Assembly: GCA_027886185.1 (NCBI GenBank)
Contig: WOAB01000056.1
Location: forward strand, 15,314,001-15,378,000
Origin: Rheum nobile
Taxonomy: Eukaryota; Streptophyta; Magnoliopsida; Caryophyllales; Polygonaceae
Length of the DNA: 64,000 nt
Reading direction: 5' to 3'
Positions 22,364-34,335 of the stretch are shown in pieces (position 1 is the first letter of the stretch; each line of letters opens with the position of its first letter). A program made the position numbers and the translations under genes. The notes beneath the pieces were generated by a model that worked only from the letters and a program-made list of their open reading frames with translations, was not told the DNA's origin and made no database searches.

Positions 22364-23740
22364 TTTGCTCGTCCTCGAGTAAACTAAAAGAAAGTCTACT
22401 CCTCCAATGCAGCACCCAAGGTCTCAGGAAGCATGTCTCCAACTAAGAGTCACCTAACCCATGCCAAGCTCCTGGCACCAAACTCATTCACAACACATCC
22501 ACAACTCAACAAGCTTAAGGGGCAAGCAGATTACTTCCCCTAAGCTCAACCCGAACAGCCAATGGTGTGAGTAACCTTTAATCCCAGCCTCCATCTATGA
22601 CTCCTTATGCCTCCCAGAGTGACCTACCCGAATCCTCCTTATATCACCTCTTCTTATGTCGCCACGCCAAAATGAGGATTCCTAAAATTCACTCTTCTTC
22701 TTTTCACTCATTTTGCCAAGGCGCCCTTTCGGGTTTTCACCAAGCCACTCATATTTTTATTTCATAGATGTGCTCACAATATAACTCACATCACTCTAGA
22801 CCAATTTTTACCCCAGCCTAATGCTGATCCAAGCCACCTGCTTATTACCTAGGCCGCCCTTTCGGGTTTTTGACCTTTCCCAGGATTTCAATTTTAGCCT
22901 TTTTTCAATTTTTGGCTCTTTTTATTTTTCTCCTCAGCGACATAGGAAATAGAAAACCCTCCCTCATGCTTAAACATTGCATTGTCCTCAATGTAATGAA
23001 AGACAAAAGAATAAAGCACATGGAAAAGAAGGGATAAGCTCACAAATGTCGCTGAGTTGGCTTGGACACTTCCGTTGTTGCTGGCGGTCTTCTCAATAAA
23101 TGTCCAGGTCTCTGGTGTTGGGCGGGTGCCTCATCAATTCCAGCATCATCTTCTACCGTGCAACCATAAGTTACCACTTGGTGAGTAGTGGTTGAACAGT
23201 GATAACGGGGTTGCACGGCCCTCAAATACCACCAAAAATGGGCCCAGATATGAATGGGGTGTGTGCCATGAGTGGTCTTCCTTCGCAGTTGTCGACTGTG
23301 GGGCCGCCATCGTTGCCAAAAATTTGTGTAGCGAAAACTTCCTCCATTGGCAACATGCGCACCCCTCTCCATGGTACTGCGGGACAGCTCGTACTCGTAC
23401 AACAACAAATTATTTTTTTGTTGTTTTTTTTTTGGAATAAACTTTTTTTCTTTTTCTTTTTTTTGTTTTTTTTTGCCCCCCGTTTAAGGTTTTTTCGGGG
23501 GTGACTAGTGCAGGGACAGGAGAGACTTATATTGGTGTGGAAACACCTTCTTCAATGAGCATAGGTCTCTTCCCTGCAGGTTAGTCAGGAACGAAAATGA
23601 AAAACAAAAACAAAGCAAAAACACAACAAAAAATAATGCAAAACGAAGAAAGAAAGACAAAGGAAAAGATACATACATCGGGTTGCCTCCCGGAAAGCGC
23701 CTTAGTTATTGTCATGGCATGACATACCGCTTCATCCTTC
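22364..23740 (-). other. 3' untranslated region of gypsy element 2
   Basis: No polymerase or integrase motifs are present. It shares the landmarks of gypsy element 1: AAAACCCGAAAGGGCG twice (minus strand; 22722-22737, 22855-22870), the GAGGACAATGCAATG stretch (near 22975) and TITKALSGRQPDV (about 23681-23720). A 122-codon frame at 23040-23408 minus has no recognisable domain. Poly(T) tracts lie at 23410-23475. Confidence 0.7.
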
Positions 23741-26176
23741 TCAATCTGGGTTGCCTCCTGCAACCGCGCTCTTCACTCTTGAGTCTGGGGGATGCTCCTG
23801 AATGGTCTCCAGCCTATGCTCTACCTTCCTCTGGTTTAACTCCATGCTTACCGTACCTGTGCCCACGTCGATCTTTGTGTTGGAGGTCTTCATGAAAGGC
23901 CTCCCTAGCATTACTCGTCCTCCTCGTTTCCATGTGTTCATGACGAAGAAGTCCACAGGGAAGACGAGGGTGTCGACGCTCACCAAAACGTCTTTCACAA
24001 CGCCCTCTGGAATGATGACGGAGTTATCAGCCAGTTGGATGACAAACTCCGTGCTTTCTAGTGGTCCGACATTGAGGGTGTTGTAGACGGACAGTGGTAG
24101 GACATTGATTGAGGCTCCCAAATCCAGCAATGTCTCGCTGAACTCGGTTTCCCCAATCTTGCAGGGTACGCTAAACATTCCGGGATCTTCACACTTTTTC
24201 GGGATCTTCTTTTGCATCACAGTCGAGACATCCTTCTTGACTTTCACCTTTTTCTTTGACCGCTCCTTTTGCTCCTTCTTGAGCTTGCATAGCTCCCTCA
24301 AGAAGTTTGCAAAGCGAGGCATCGTTTTGCTCAATTGGGGGGTCACCTTGTAATTCCTGAATGTCTCGTACATTCCCTTCAGCCCCTCAATGGGTTCGTC
24401 ATCTTCTAGCGCAGCAGGGAATGGCACTGGGATGTCAAAATATCCCTCTGGGTAGACATACCGCGTCATAAATGTAAGTGGAGATGGCCCGTTTTCCGAA
24501 GTTTGATCGCGGTTTTCACCCCGCCATCGCGGTTCTTGCACTGGGGCCCCGCGGTTGCGGCTATCTTGCCCGCGATCGCGCTTAATTGGCGCATCTTGCC
24601 CATTCTCTTGCTCAACAGACCCGCGATCGCGGCAAATTGCCCGCGGTCGCGGTTCGTTCTCGTACTTCTTGGCTCCCATCTTTTCTTCTTCAAGCTCCCA
24701 TCTGGGCCTTGACATCATGGAGTAGACGTTTTGCCTAGGATTTACTTCAGTTTGAGATGGGAGTGCTCGTGACACTCTAGCTTCAAGCTTGCTAACTGTC
24801 TGGGAGATCTGCCCCACCTGCTTCTCTAGGTTTTGTATGCTGGACTTGGTCTCGTGTTGAAACTGAACCATGTTTTGATGCATGGTTCCCACGGTCTGCG
24901 CCAAAGTATTCATGTGCTGCGCCAGTGTGTTGACCTGGTCCTCAAGATTGGTGATGCGGGCAGCTCCCTGTTCTTGTGGTCTTTGATCTGCTTGGCCTCC
25001 TTGAAACTGCCGCTGGGGGTACTGCTGAAAATCCTGGGTCTCATGCCCTTGATGAGTGTTCTGCTGGTTCCCGTATCTCAGATTTGGGTGATCTCTCCAC
25101 CCTGGATTGTAGGTGCTGGAGTACGGGTCATATTTTGGCCTTTGAGGGCCATATCCGCCAATGGCGTTCACCTCAGCAGTTGGTTCTTGCAGGGTGGGGC
25201 ATACATCAGTTGGATGCGTCGTTTCATAGCATAACCCACATGATTTGACTTGCTGCAAGCCACCTCTCATCATACATCTCCTCATCATCTCCTTCATCTC
25301 AGCCATTTTAGCAAGAAGAGTAGAATTGGGCTGAGATTCTGCAGCTCTCACACATTGGATGCCCGCCCTTTTACTGAATTGCCTGGACCCTTCAAAAAGC
25401 TAAAAAAAAATCTCAAAAGATGCAGCGGGAGTCTTGTTGAGGATGTTTCCCCCACAAGCAGCGTTCACCATCCTTCTCTCTTCATCAAGAAGACCACCCT
25501 ACAAATAAAGTACGAGGTCCTGCTCAGAATAGCCGTGGAAGGGGTAACTGGATATCATCTTCTTGAACCGCTCATAATACTCATAGAGCGATTCACCAGA
25601 CTGTTGCTCGATGTTGCTGATAGTTCGCTTCAGGCTGTTCAGTTTGGTAGTTGGGAAGTACTTCTCCAGGAAGGCTTTCTTCATCTTGACCCAAGTGTCA
25701 ATGCTCCCTGGAGTGAGATAGTAGAACCAGTCATTGGCCGCATCCTTCAGTGAAAAAGGAAAGGCCCTCAGCTTGATCTGGTCCTCCGTCACGTTCTTCG
25801 GCTTCATACTGCTACACACCGAATGGAACTCAGCAAGATGCTTGTTGGGGTCTTCACCACTCATCCCATGGAAGTGGGGGAGTAAGTGGATCAACCCAGA
25901 CTTCAGCTCGAAATTTACGCCCTCGCCCAACTCAGGAAACTGCACAGCCAGCGGTTGTTGCTGCATGTTAGGGGCGGTCAACTGTCTCAACGTCTGCTCT
26001 GCGTCAGCCATCTCGAACGCAGGATTATCAAAAACCAAAGCACGATTTATTCCGCGACCCTGGGAAAGGGTTCTCTCAATCTCTGAATTAAAACCAAGTA
26101 GAGGGGAATTATTAGCATGGGTGTGGACCATAAGATAGGTCCACACCAAAGGAACACAACACACAGACAAACACAC
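23741..26176 (-). pseudogene. Gag-protease ORF with two in-frame stops
   Basis: One minus frame spans 26176 to 23741, with TAG at 25499-25501 and TAG at 25400-25402. Likely starts are upstream (SEIERTLSQGRG is gag-like) or ATG 26011 (MADAEQTLRQLTAP). The first part is a retrotransposon gag capsid domain (DAANDWFYYLTPGSI, TWVKMKKAFLEKYFP). After the stops come a zinc knuckle, CGLCYETTHPTDVC, then DPYSSTYNPGWRDHPN, a coiled coil (NLEDQVNTLAQHMNTLAQ), RDRG repeats encoded by GC-rich palindromes, and an aspartic protease with LLDLGASINVLP and VMLGRPFMKT. The DLGAS form is usual in Athila-type proteases. The frame ends after the protease. With both stops restored the protein would be about 811 residues; as it stands it is inactive. 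Confidence 0.88.
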
Positions 26177-26197
26177 AGAAAAATCAACGCTTTCCTA

Positions 26198-26214
26198 CCC
26201 GGCAACGGCGCCAA
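26198..26214 (-). other. Primer-binding site (tRNA-Asp type) of gypsy element 2
   Basis: Minus strand TTGGCGCCGTTGCCGGG lies two bases from the 5' LTR. Its last 16 bases are a perfect complement of the plant tRNA-Asp 3' end. Confidence 0.9.
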
Positions 26215-26216
26215 TT

Positions 26217-27553
26217 TGATAGCCGGCTTAAGTCGTATCACCTAATCAATCAAATAAAATCCTAGCAAAACCTAAACAAGTAGTTAGGGTAAGCAGGGGT
26301 CGAATCCACAGAGAGAAAGGGATTAATCTATGTGTTGTTCGCATGCAATAGTAACAAGAAGGGGGAGTTGTAGGTTGGTTGGTCACGATTAAGTCAAACA
26401 CAGCAAAGTATATGATGAAAATATCAAAGAGAGAAAACACTTAGCCAAGTAATATCCACATAAGTCATCCAAAGGTTGTTCCTTGATTATGCCCTATCTT
26501 CCTATTCGGTTATTTCTGTCCTCATCTTGGGTAGATTCAAAGATCAACAAACCTAAGAACCCTTACCAATGAATAACCCTAGCACCACTAGTGATTCAAT
26601 CCAAAGGCAGCAATGCACATAAGAATTAACCAGGATACACATAACACCTCAACCAAAAGCATTCAACATGTAATCAATTCTCTACATAGATAAATTCCAC
26701 AGTGGCAGATAAAAATCCATGCTTGCTACTCGAACTAGAGCGTTAGCCCAACAGTTCCCTAGTATTATCAATATGAATGAAAGCAATAAACCTAGGTGAT
26801 CAATCTAGATAAACCAACAAACATCCAAATAAGAATTTGCTCAAGAGAAAAGATATAACTCAATAGGATAAGATAGATAGGAACAAAACCTCACAACCAG
26901 ATGAATAAACTTATGCTTCCATTACCGGACTAAGCAAAAGAGGCTTAGCTCCTCATAAACATGATGAACTCCAAAGGTATGAAAAGTGGCAACGATGAAA
27001 TGAAAATTCTCCAAAAACAACAAGCTCTCAAAACCTAATACTAAAGAGAGTATATATAGGGCCTCTAACAAATGACCTAGCGCAATAAGAAAAGAAATCG
27101 GAATAAAATGACAAATAAGAAAAGAAATCAGAAAAGATAGATTCGGGAAAAGTCCGAACTTCCAACGTCGACGACCCGCGATCGCGGCCCATGGACCGCG
27201 ATCGCGGCCTCTTGTGGCTCCGCGCTCTTCACATTCCTCCGCGCATGCGGATAATTCTCGACTTGTCCCGAGGAACCGCGATCGCGGCACCCTTGCCCGC
27301 GGTCGCGGTTAATGCTCGGCCTTCACTCCTTGGCTTCGCCTCCTAACCTCTCCTCTTCACTTCCTTGGCATCTTCTTTCGGTGGCTTCCTTCCCCAGTGT
27401 CTCCTATGATATCCAAAACAGCTCAAACACCTCCAAGAACACCAGACTTCGCCCCCAAACGCCATGCACAAGAATGTGTCTAAATCTACCCGAATGGCAC
27501 CAATAAAACCCTCTAATAACTCTTAGTTAAGCCCTACAAAGTAGTGCTTATCA
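26217..27553 (-). repeat. 5' LTR of gypsy element 2
   Basis: A 1337-bp copy of the 3' LTR, TGATAAGCACT to CGGCTATCA on the minus strand. Three intact CCGCGATCGCGG palindromes lie at about 27176-27290. Confidence 0.92.
27051..27059 (-). promoter_or_regulatory. TATA box in 5' LTR of gypsy element 2
   Basis: Minus strand CTATATATA, preceded by GGCC and followed by CTCTCTTTAG, lies mid-LTR. It is the best TATA candidate and is identical in the 3' LTR (near 21841). Confidence 0.55.
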
Positions 27554-27558
27554 TGGCA

Positions 27559-27620
27559 CGCATGGGGGAAGATCAAATAAGAGAAAAAGAAACTCAGCTT
27601 GTACTGGCTCTGATACCAAT
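27559..27620 (-). other. Array internal region, leader and primer-binding site
   Basis: The right-hand remainder of the array internal region interrupted by gypsy element 2. It holds the ATG codon (MRA...) just inside the target duplication TGGCA (27554-27558) and a perfect tRNA-Met site at 27604-27618. Confidence 0.8.
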
Positions 27621-28523
27621 TGATGCGAACGACCCTCGAAACGCCGTTGCAAGATAGGATCTTTAACGTTGAACAAGCCTTCCTTCGTCTCTTCTAACTT
27701 GCCAAAGAGATGGCGTCTTCTAAGGCTAAAGAGATAGCCTTTTCACACATGAAAATGGACCACAGTGATGGTATGTACACGTCCAAAGTGATGGACAATC
27801 ATGATCAAAGAGATGATCAAGACGTTTGCCAGAGGAACGCCGGAGTAATGCTCAAAGCGACGAGCTACGGGATAATTGAGATTCGGGGGATCGTAGGGGG
27901 TTGATGTTGGGATTCAAGGAAGGAGATAACTCAACTTAACAACGCAAATCAACATATATTATTAATGACATAAGTAGTGTTTATATAACACAATTCCGTG
28001 GCCTATAGCCTTGCAAAAGAAGAAAACTACCTAATGCGAAAGATAAAGAAACTAGATAAAAGATAAGCTCTTGCTAAAGAAGCAATTAGGAAACCAAACA
28101 ATCTTGGATCCTAATTTATCTTATCTAATCCTAAAAAAATAATAAACTAAACAAAAATGATGGAAATAATAAAAATCAAACAAGAAAAAACGGATTAAAC
28201 TATATCTAATAGAACCTAATAAAGGAAAGTGAATAATTCCCGTTAGAAATTGCACAACTCTCAGTAAAACTCGATTTTGACCATCTTCTTGTTGGAATCT
28301 TGATTCGACGTAAACTATAAAGTTGTAGATATTTGAATCAGCTTTCCAACGCATCTTGAATCATCTCGAGATCAAATTTGTAGCCACAGGTATGGCCGTT
28401 TTACTGAAGACTGTCCATAACCAAACGAGAAGTACCAATTTCGAACTTGCACAAGACTTCACCCTTTGCTTGAGCCTCTTCCTTGGAGGCCTTTGATTAA
28501 TTCTCCCATGCATGTTGCTATCA
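27621..28523 (-). repeat. Array LTR, type b (903 bp)
   Basis: Type b markers at about 27942 (AACGCAAATC) and 28148 (AAACAAAAATGATGG). Confidence 0.84.
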
Positions 28524-29386
28524 ATCTCCCATTTTTGGCTTTGAATCGTCCCCGATTCGACGTGGATGAAGAAAGCAGCGTCAAGTAGAGAGACACGAAC
28601 ATCCAGAAAGAGCAAAGGAACAAGTTGTGCATCAGCCTCGAATAACATCAAAGTTGTCACCTTTGCGGCTGAATCTTCTATGATTGTGGTGGGAGCGAGG
28701 TGGGTAAGAACAACAATAGAAACCTCAATCTTACCAGATACGAGCATTGGTTGCGGAAGCAGTGATGAGTACGGCGGAGGGGCCGATGAAATGCTGCGTT
28801 GTGACGAACAACCAACAAGGACCGGGGCTTCTACGACCTCTTCCTCATACTCGTCCGACTTGGGATGATCGAAGGACATAGGACAGGATTCCAAATCCAC
28901 CAAATCAGCGCCTTTTGGAGAAGGAGTCATCACGAACGGATACGGATCGCATTGAGAGACCAACATAAACTCCGCATCACGTTGGGCTTACGCTCGGGTA
29001 ATCTCCTCGGCTTTGACCTCCTCCAATTCCCTAATGCGTTGGACGATCTCATCTTTCTCACGTATGATCTCCGCTCGCTCACGTTCGAGCTTCTCGATAT
29101 GGGTATGCATGTCTTGCCGCCAACCCCTTCTAGCAACCAACTCAGCCCTGACACATTCATCGTCGTACGTAATGTTGTAGTAGTCATCGTCATATGAGGA
29201 CCGCCTGGGACGTCCTGGTGGTTGAGGAGGTGCGTATTGTGGCCGGTCCCAATAGCGTCGGTCCGCTCGCCTGTAGGAGCCATGATGAACATCATAAGGT
29301 TTGCCATCATCGTAGTACACGGCATGCATGGGGGAAGATCAAATAAGAGAAGAAGAAACTCATCTTGTACTGGCTCTGATACCAAT
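28524..29386 (-). pseudogene. Array internal region, gag-like ORF truncated at 113 codons
   Basis: ATG 29329 (MHAVYYDDGKPYDVHHG) opens a frame through the coiled coil. A TAA in the motif AREQAQ (near 28988) ends it at EITRA. The C-terminal part remains open on its own from ATG 28966. Confidence 0.72.
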
Positions 29387-30257
29387 TGATGCGAATGACC
29401 CTCGAAACGCCGTTACAAGATAGGATCTTTAACGTTGAACAAGCCTTCCTTCGTCTCTTCTAACTTGCCAAAGAGATGGCGTCTTCTAAGGCTAAAGAGA
29501 TAGCCTTTTCACACATGAAAATGGACCAAAGTGATGGTCTGTACACGTCCAAAGTGATGGACAATCATGATCAAATAGATGATCAAGACGTTCGCCAGAG
29601 GAACGCCGGAGTAATGCTCAAAGCGACGAGCTACGGGATAATTGAGATTCGGGGGATCGTAGGGGGTTGATGTTGGGATTCAAGGAAGGAGATAACTCAA
29701 CTTAACAACGCAAATCAACATATCTTATTAATGACATAAGTAGTGTTTATATAACACAATTCCGTGGCCTATAGCCTTGCAAAAGAAGAAAACTACCTAA
29801 TGCGAAAGATAACGAAACTAGATAAAAGATAAGATCTTGCTGAAGAAGTAATTAGGAAACCAAACAATCTTGGATCCTAATTTATCTTATCTAATCCTAA
29901 AGAAATAATAAACTAAATAAAAATGATGGAAATAATAAAAATCAAACAAGAAAAAACGGATTAAACTATATCTAATAGAACCTAATAAAGGAAAGTGAAT
30001 AATTCCCGTTAGAAATTGCACAGCTCTCAGTAAAACTCGATTTTGACCATCTTCTTGTTGGAATCTTTCAATCAGCTTTCCAACGCATCTTGAATCATCT
30101 CGAGATCAATTTTCTAGCCACATGTATGGTCGTTTTACTGAAGAATGTCCAGAACCAAACGAGAAGTACCAATTTCGAACTTGCACAAGACTTCACTCTT
30201 TGCTTGAGCCTCTTCCTTGGAGGCCTTTGATTAATTCTCCCATGCATGTTTCTATCA
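29387..30257 (-). repeat. Array LTR, type b with 35-bp U3 deletion (871 bp)
   Basis: U3 lacks the GATTCGACGTAAACTATGAA region (junction GGAATCTTTCAATCAGC near 30060). The LTR at 31121 has the same-sized gap with a different edge. Confidence 0.82.
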
Positions 30258-31120
30258 ATCTCCCCATCTTGGCTTCGAATCGTCCCCGATTCGACGTGGA
30301 TGAAGAAAGAAGCGTCAACTAGAGAGACAAGAACATCCAGAAAGAGCAAAGGAACAAGTTGTGCATCAGCCTCGAATAACATCAAAGTTGTCACCTTTGC
30401 GGCTGAATCTTCTATTATTGTGGTGGGAGCGAGGTGGGTAAGAACAACAATTGAAACCTCAAGCTTACCAGATACGAGCATTGGTTGCGGAAGCAGTGAT
30501 GAGTGCGGCGGAGGGTCTGGTGAAATGTTGCGTTGTGACGAACAACCATCAAGGATCGGGGCTTCGACGACCTCTTCCTCATACACATCCCACTTGGGAT
30601 GATCGAAGGACATAGGACAGGATTCCACATCCACCAAATCAGTGCCTTTTGGAGAAGGAGTCATCACGAACGGATACGGATCACATTGAGAGACCAACAT
30701 AAACTCCGCATCACATTGGGCTTGCTCTCGGGCAATCTCCTCGGCTTTGACCTCCTCCTATTCCCTAATGTGTTGGACGATCTCAGCTTTCTCACGTATG
30801 ATCTCAGCTCGCTCACATTCGAGCTTCTCGATACGGGCATGCATGTCTTGCCGCCAAGCCCTTCTAGCAAACAACTCAGCCCTGACACATTCATCGTCGT
30901 ACGTAATGTTGTAGTAGTCATCTTCATATAAGGACTGCCTGGGACGTCCTGGTGGCAGAGGAGGTGCGTATTGTAGCCGATCCCAATAGCGTCGGTCCTC
31001 TCGCCTGTAGGAGCCATGAGGAACATCATAAGGATTGCCATCATCGTAGTAGACGACACGCATGGGGGAAGATCAAAGAAGAGAAGAAGAAACTCAGCTT
31101 GTACTGGCTCTGATACCAAT
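30258..31120 (-). pseudogene. Array internal region, gag-like ORF truncated at 101 codons
   Basis: ATG 31063 (MRVVYYDDGN) is open until a TAG in IRELEE (near 30758). The remainder is open from ATG 30700. Private changes include RLQYAPPLPP. Confidence 0.72.
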
Positions 31121-31985
31121 TGATGCGAACGACCCTCGAAACGCCGTTGCAAGATAGGATCTTTAACGTTGAACAAGCCTTCCTTCGTCTCTTCTAACTT
31201 GCCAAAGAGATGGCGTCTTCTAAGGCTAAAGAGATAGCCTTTTCACACATGAAACTGAACCAAAGTGATGGTCTGTACACGTCCAAAGTGATGGACAATC
31301 ATGATCAAAGAGATGATAAAGACGTTCGCCAGAGGAACGCTGGAGTAATACTCGAAGCGACGAGCTAAGGGATAATTGAGATCCGGGGGATCGTAGGGGG
31401 TTGATGTTGGGATTCAAGGAAGGAGATAACTCAACTTAACAACTCAAATCAACATATCTTATTAATGACTAAAGTAGTGTTTATATAACACAATTTCGTG
31501 GCCTATAGCCTTACAAAAGAAGAAAACTACCTAATGCGAAAGATAAAGAAACTAGATAAAAAATAAGATCTTGCTAAAGAAGCAATTAGGAAACCAAACA
31601 ATCTTGGATCCTAATTCTTCTTATCTAATCCTAAAGAAATAATAAACTAAATAAAGGAAATAATAAAAATCAAACAAGGAAAAACGAATTAAACTATATC
31701 TAATAGAACCTAATTAAGGAAAGTGAATAATTTCCGTTAGAAATTGCACAGCTCTCAGTAAAACTCAATTTTGACCATCTTCTTGTTGGAATCTTTGAAC
31801 CAGCTTTCCAACGCATCTTGAATCATCTCGAGATCAATTTTCTAGCCACAGGTATGGCCGCTTTAATGAAGCCTGTCCAGAACCAAACGAGAAGTACCAA
31901 TTTCGAACTTCCACAAGACTTCACCCTTTGCTTGAGCCTCTTCCTTGGAGGCCTTTGATTTATTCTCCCATGCATGTTGCTATCA
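31121..31985 (-). repeat. Array LTR (865 bp)
   Basis: 898-type markers, with a short deletion at GGAATCTTTGAACCAGC (near 31790). Confidence 0.83.
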
Positions 31986-32791
31986 ATCTCCCCTTCTTGT
32001 CTTCGAATCGTCCCCGATTCGACGTGGATGAAGAAAGAAGCGTCAAGTAGAGAGACACGAACATCCAGAAAGAGAAAAGGAACAAGTTGTGCATCAGCCT
32101 CGAATAACATCAAAGTTGTCACCTTTGCGGCTGAATCTTCTATGATTGCGGTGGGAGCGAGGTGGGTAAGAACAACAATAGAAACCTCAAGCTTACCAGA
32201 TACGAGCATTGGTTGCGGAAGCAGTGATGAGTGCGGCGGAGGGGCCGGTGAAATGCTGTGTTGTGACGAACAACCATCAAGGACCGGGGCTTCGACGACC
32301 TCTTCCTCATACTCGTCCCACTTGGGATGATCGAAGGACATAGGACAGGATTCCATATCCACCAAATCAGCGCCTTTTGGAGAAGGAGTCATCACGAACG
32401 GATACGGATCGCATTGAGAGACCAACATAAACTCCGCATCACGTTGGGCTTGCTCTCGGGCAATCTCCTCGGCTTTGACCTCCTCCAATTCCCTAATGCG
32501 TTGGACGATCTCAACTTTCTCACGTATGATCTCCGCTCGCTCACGTTCGAGCTTCTCGATACGGGCATGCATGTCTTGCCGCCAAGCCCTTCTAGCAACC
32601 AACTCAGGCCTGACACATTCATCGTCGTACGTAATGTTGTAGTAGTCGTCGTCATATGAGGACCGCCTGGGACGTCCTGGTGGCTGAGGAGGTGCGTATT
32701 GTGGCCGGTCCCAATAGCGTCGGTCCTCTCGCCTGTAGGAGCCATGAGGAACATCATAAGGATTGCCATCATCGTAGTAGACGGCACGCAT
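31823..32791 (-). CDS. Gag-like ORF of array element, full length (322 codons)
   Basis: From ATG 32791 (MRAVYYDDGNPYDV) the frame is uninterrupted across the whole internal region (31986-32847), through the purine tract (QEGEID) and into the LTR, ending at 31823. Order: Tyr/Asp-rich head (1-25), PPQPPGRPRRSS (35-45), coiled coil (about 70-120), acidic EYEEEVVEAP, Pro-rich linker, hydrophobic VTTLMLFEADAQLVPLLFL, then VESGTIRRQEGEIDSN and a basic PPRKRLKQRVKS tail. The last part resembles the end of plant gypsy polyproteins. This suggests gag N-terminus joined to pol C-terminus after loss of everything between; that reading is inference. It is one of only two copies open from ATG through the purine tract. 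Confidence 0.6.
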   Translation of the reverse strand: MRAVYYDDGNPYDVPHGSYRREDRRYWDRPQYAPPQPPGRPRRSSYDDDYYNITYDDECVRPELVARRAWRQDMHARIEKLERERAEIIREKVEIVQRIRELEEVKAEEIAREQAQRDAEFMLVSQCDPYPFVMTPSPKGADLVDMESCPMSFDHPKWDEYEEEVVEAPVLDGCSSQHSISPAPPPHSSLLPQPMLVSGKLEVSIVVLTHLAPTAIIEDSAAKVTTLMLFEADAQLVPFLFLDVRVSLLDASFFIHVESGTIRRQEGEIDSNMHGRINQRPPRKRLKQRVKSCGSSKLVLLVWFWTGFIKAAIPVARKLISR

Positions 32792-32847
32792 GGGGAAGAT
32801 CAAATAAGAGAAGAAGAAACTCAGCTTGTACTGGCTCTGATACCAAT

Positions 32848-33745
32848 TGATGCGAACGACCCTCAAAACGCAGTTGCAAGATAGGATCTTTAACGTTGAA
32901 CAAGCCTTCCTTCGTCTCTTCTAACTTGCCAAAGAGATGGCGTCTTCTAAGGCTAAAGAGATAGCCTTTTCACACATGAAACCGGACCAAAGTGATGGTC
33001 TGTACACGTCCAAAGTGATGGACAATCATGATCAAAGAGATGATCAAGACGTTCGCCAGAGTAACGACGGAGTAATGCTCTAAGCGACGAGCTACGGTAT
33101 AATTGAGATCTGGGGGATCGTAGGGTGTTGATGTTGGGATTCAAGGAAGGAGATAACTCAACTTAACAACTAAAATCAACATATCTTATTAATGACATAA
33201 GTAGTGTATATATAACACAATTTCTTGGCCTATAGTCTTGCAAAAGAAGAAAACTACCTAATGCGAAAGATAAGGAAACTAGATAAAAGATAAGATCTTG
33301 CTAAAGAAGCAATTAGGAAACCAAACAATCTTGGATCCTAATTCTTCTTATCTAATCCTAAAGAAATAATAAACTAAATAATGGAAATAATAAAAATCAA
33401 ACAAGGAAAAACGGATTAAACTATATCTAATAGAACCTAATTAAGGAAAGTGAATAATTCCCGTTAGAAATTGTACAACTCTCAGTAAAACTCGATTTTG
33501 ACCATCTTCTTGTTTGAATCTTCATTCGACGTAAACTATGAAGTTGTAGAACTTTGAATCCGCTTTCCAATGCAAACTTGAATCATCTCGAGATCAATTT
33601 TCTACCCACATGTATGGCCGTTTTACTGAAGACTATCCAGAAACAAACGAGAAGTACCAATTTCGAACTTGCACAAGACTTCACCATTTGCTTGAGCCTT
33701 TTCCTTAGAGGCCTTTGATTAATTCTCCCATGCATGTTGCTATCA
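32848..33745 (-). repeat. Array LTR (898 bp), AATCTTCATTC subtype
   Basis: The marker lies near 33516. U5 has a private TAA change near 33081. Confidence 0.84.
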
Positions 33746-34335
33746 ATCTCCCCTTCTTGGCTTCGAATCGTCCCCGATTCAACGACCTCTTCCTCATACT
33801 CATCCCACTTGGGATGATCGAAGGACATAGGACAGGATTCCACATCCACCAAATCAGCGCCTTTTGGAGAAGGAGTCATCACGAACGGATACGGATCACA
33901 TTGAGAGACCAGCATAAACTCTGCATCACGTTGGGCTTGCTCTCGGGCAATCTCCTTGGCTTTGACCTCCTCCAATTCCCTAATACGTTGGACGATATCA
34001 GCTTTCTCACGTATGATCTCAGCTCGGTCACGTTCGAGCTTCTCGATACGGGCATGCATGTCTTGCCGCCAACCCCTTCTAGCAACCAACTCAGCCCTGA
34101 CACATTCATCGTCGTACGTAATGGTGTAGTAGTCATCATCATATGAGGACCGCTTGGGACGTCCTGGTGGCTGAGGAGGTGCGTATTATGGCCGGTCCCA
34201 ATAGCGTCGGTCCTCTCGCCTGTAGGAGCCATAAGGAACATCATAAGGATTGCCATCATCGTAGTAGACGGCACGCATAGGGGAAGATCAAATAGGAGAA
34301 GAAGAAACTCAGCATGTACTGGATCTGATACCAAT
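33746..34335 (-). pseudogene. Array internal region with 271-bp deletion
   Basis: The sequence jumps from CCCCGATTC to GACGACCTCTTCC at about 33780, with ATTCAACGAC at the junction. Both parent sites read TTCGAC, so this looks like a microhomology-mediated deletion. The hydrophobic tail of the ORF is gone; the frame continues EYEEEVVESGTIRSQEGE. A TAA in RPQYAPP (near 34190) blocks the start. Confidence 0.75.

Larger units (their letters stand above)
21006..27553 (-). mobile_element. Ty3/gypsy (Athila-like) LTR retrotransposon 2, gag-protease only
   Basis: A 6548-bp minus-strand element with LTRs of 1337-1338 bp (5' LTR 26217-27553, 3' LTR 21006-22343) and a TGGCA duplication (21001-21005, 27554-27558). 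It contains a tRNA-Asp primer-binding site, a gag-protease frame and a purine tract, but no reverse transcriptase, RNase H or integrase. The LTRs differ at few positions, suggesting a fairly young insertion. It lies a few bases inside the start codon region of an array gag-like ORF. Confidence 0.94.

Noticed and set aside
23040..23408. 122-codon minus frame in gypsy element 2
   Set aside because: It has no recognisable domain and resembles the broken 5096-5314 region of element 1; treated as 3' UTR.
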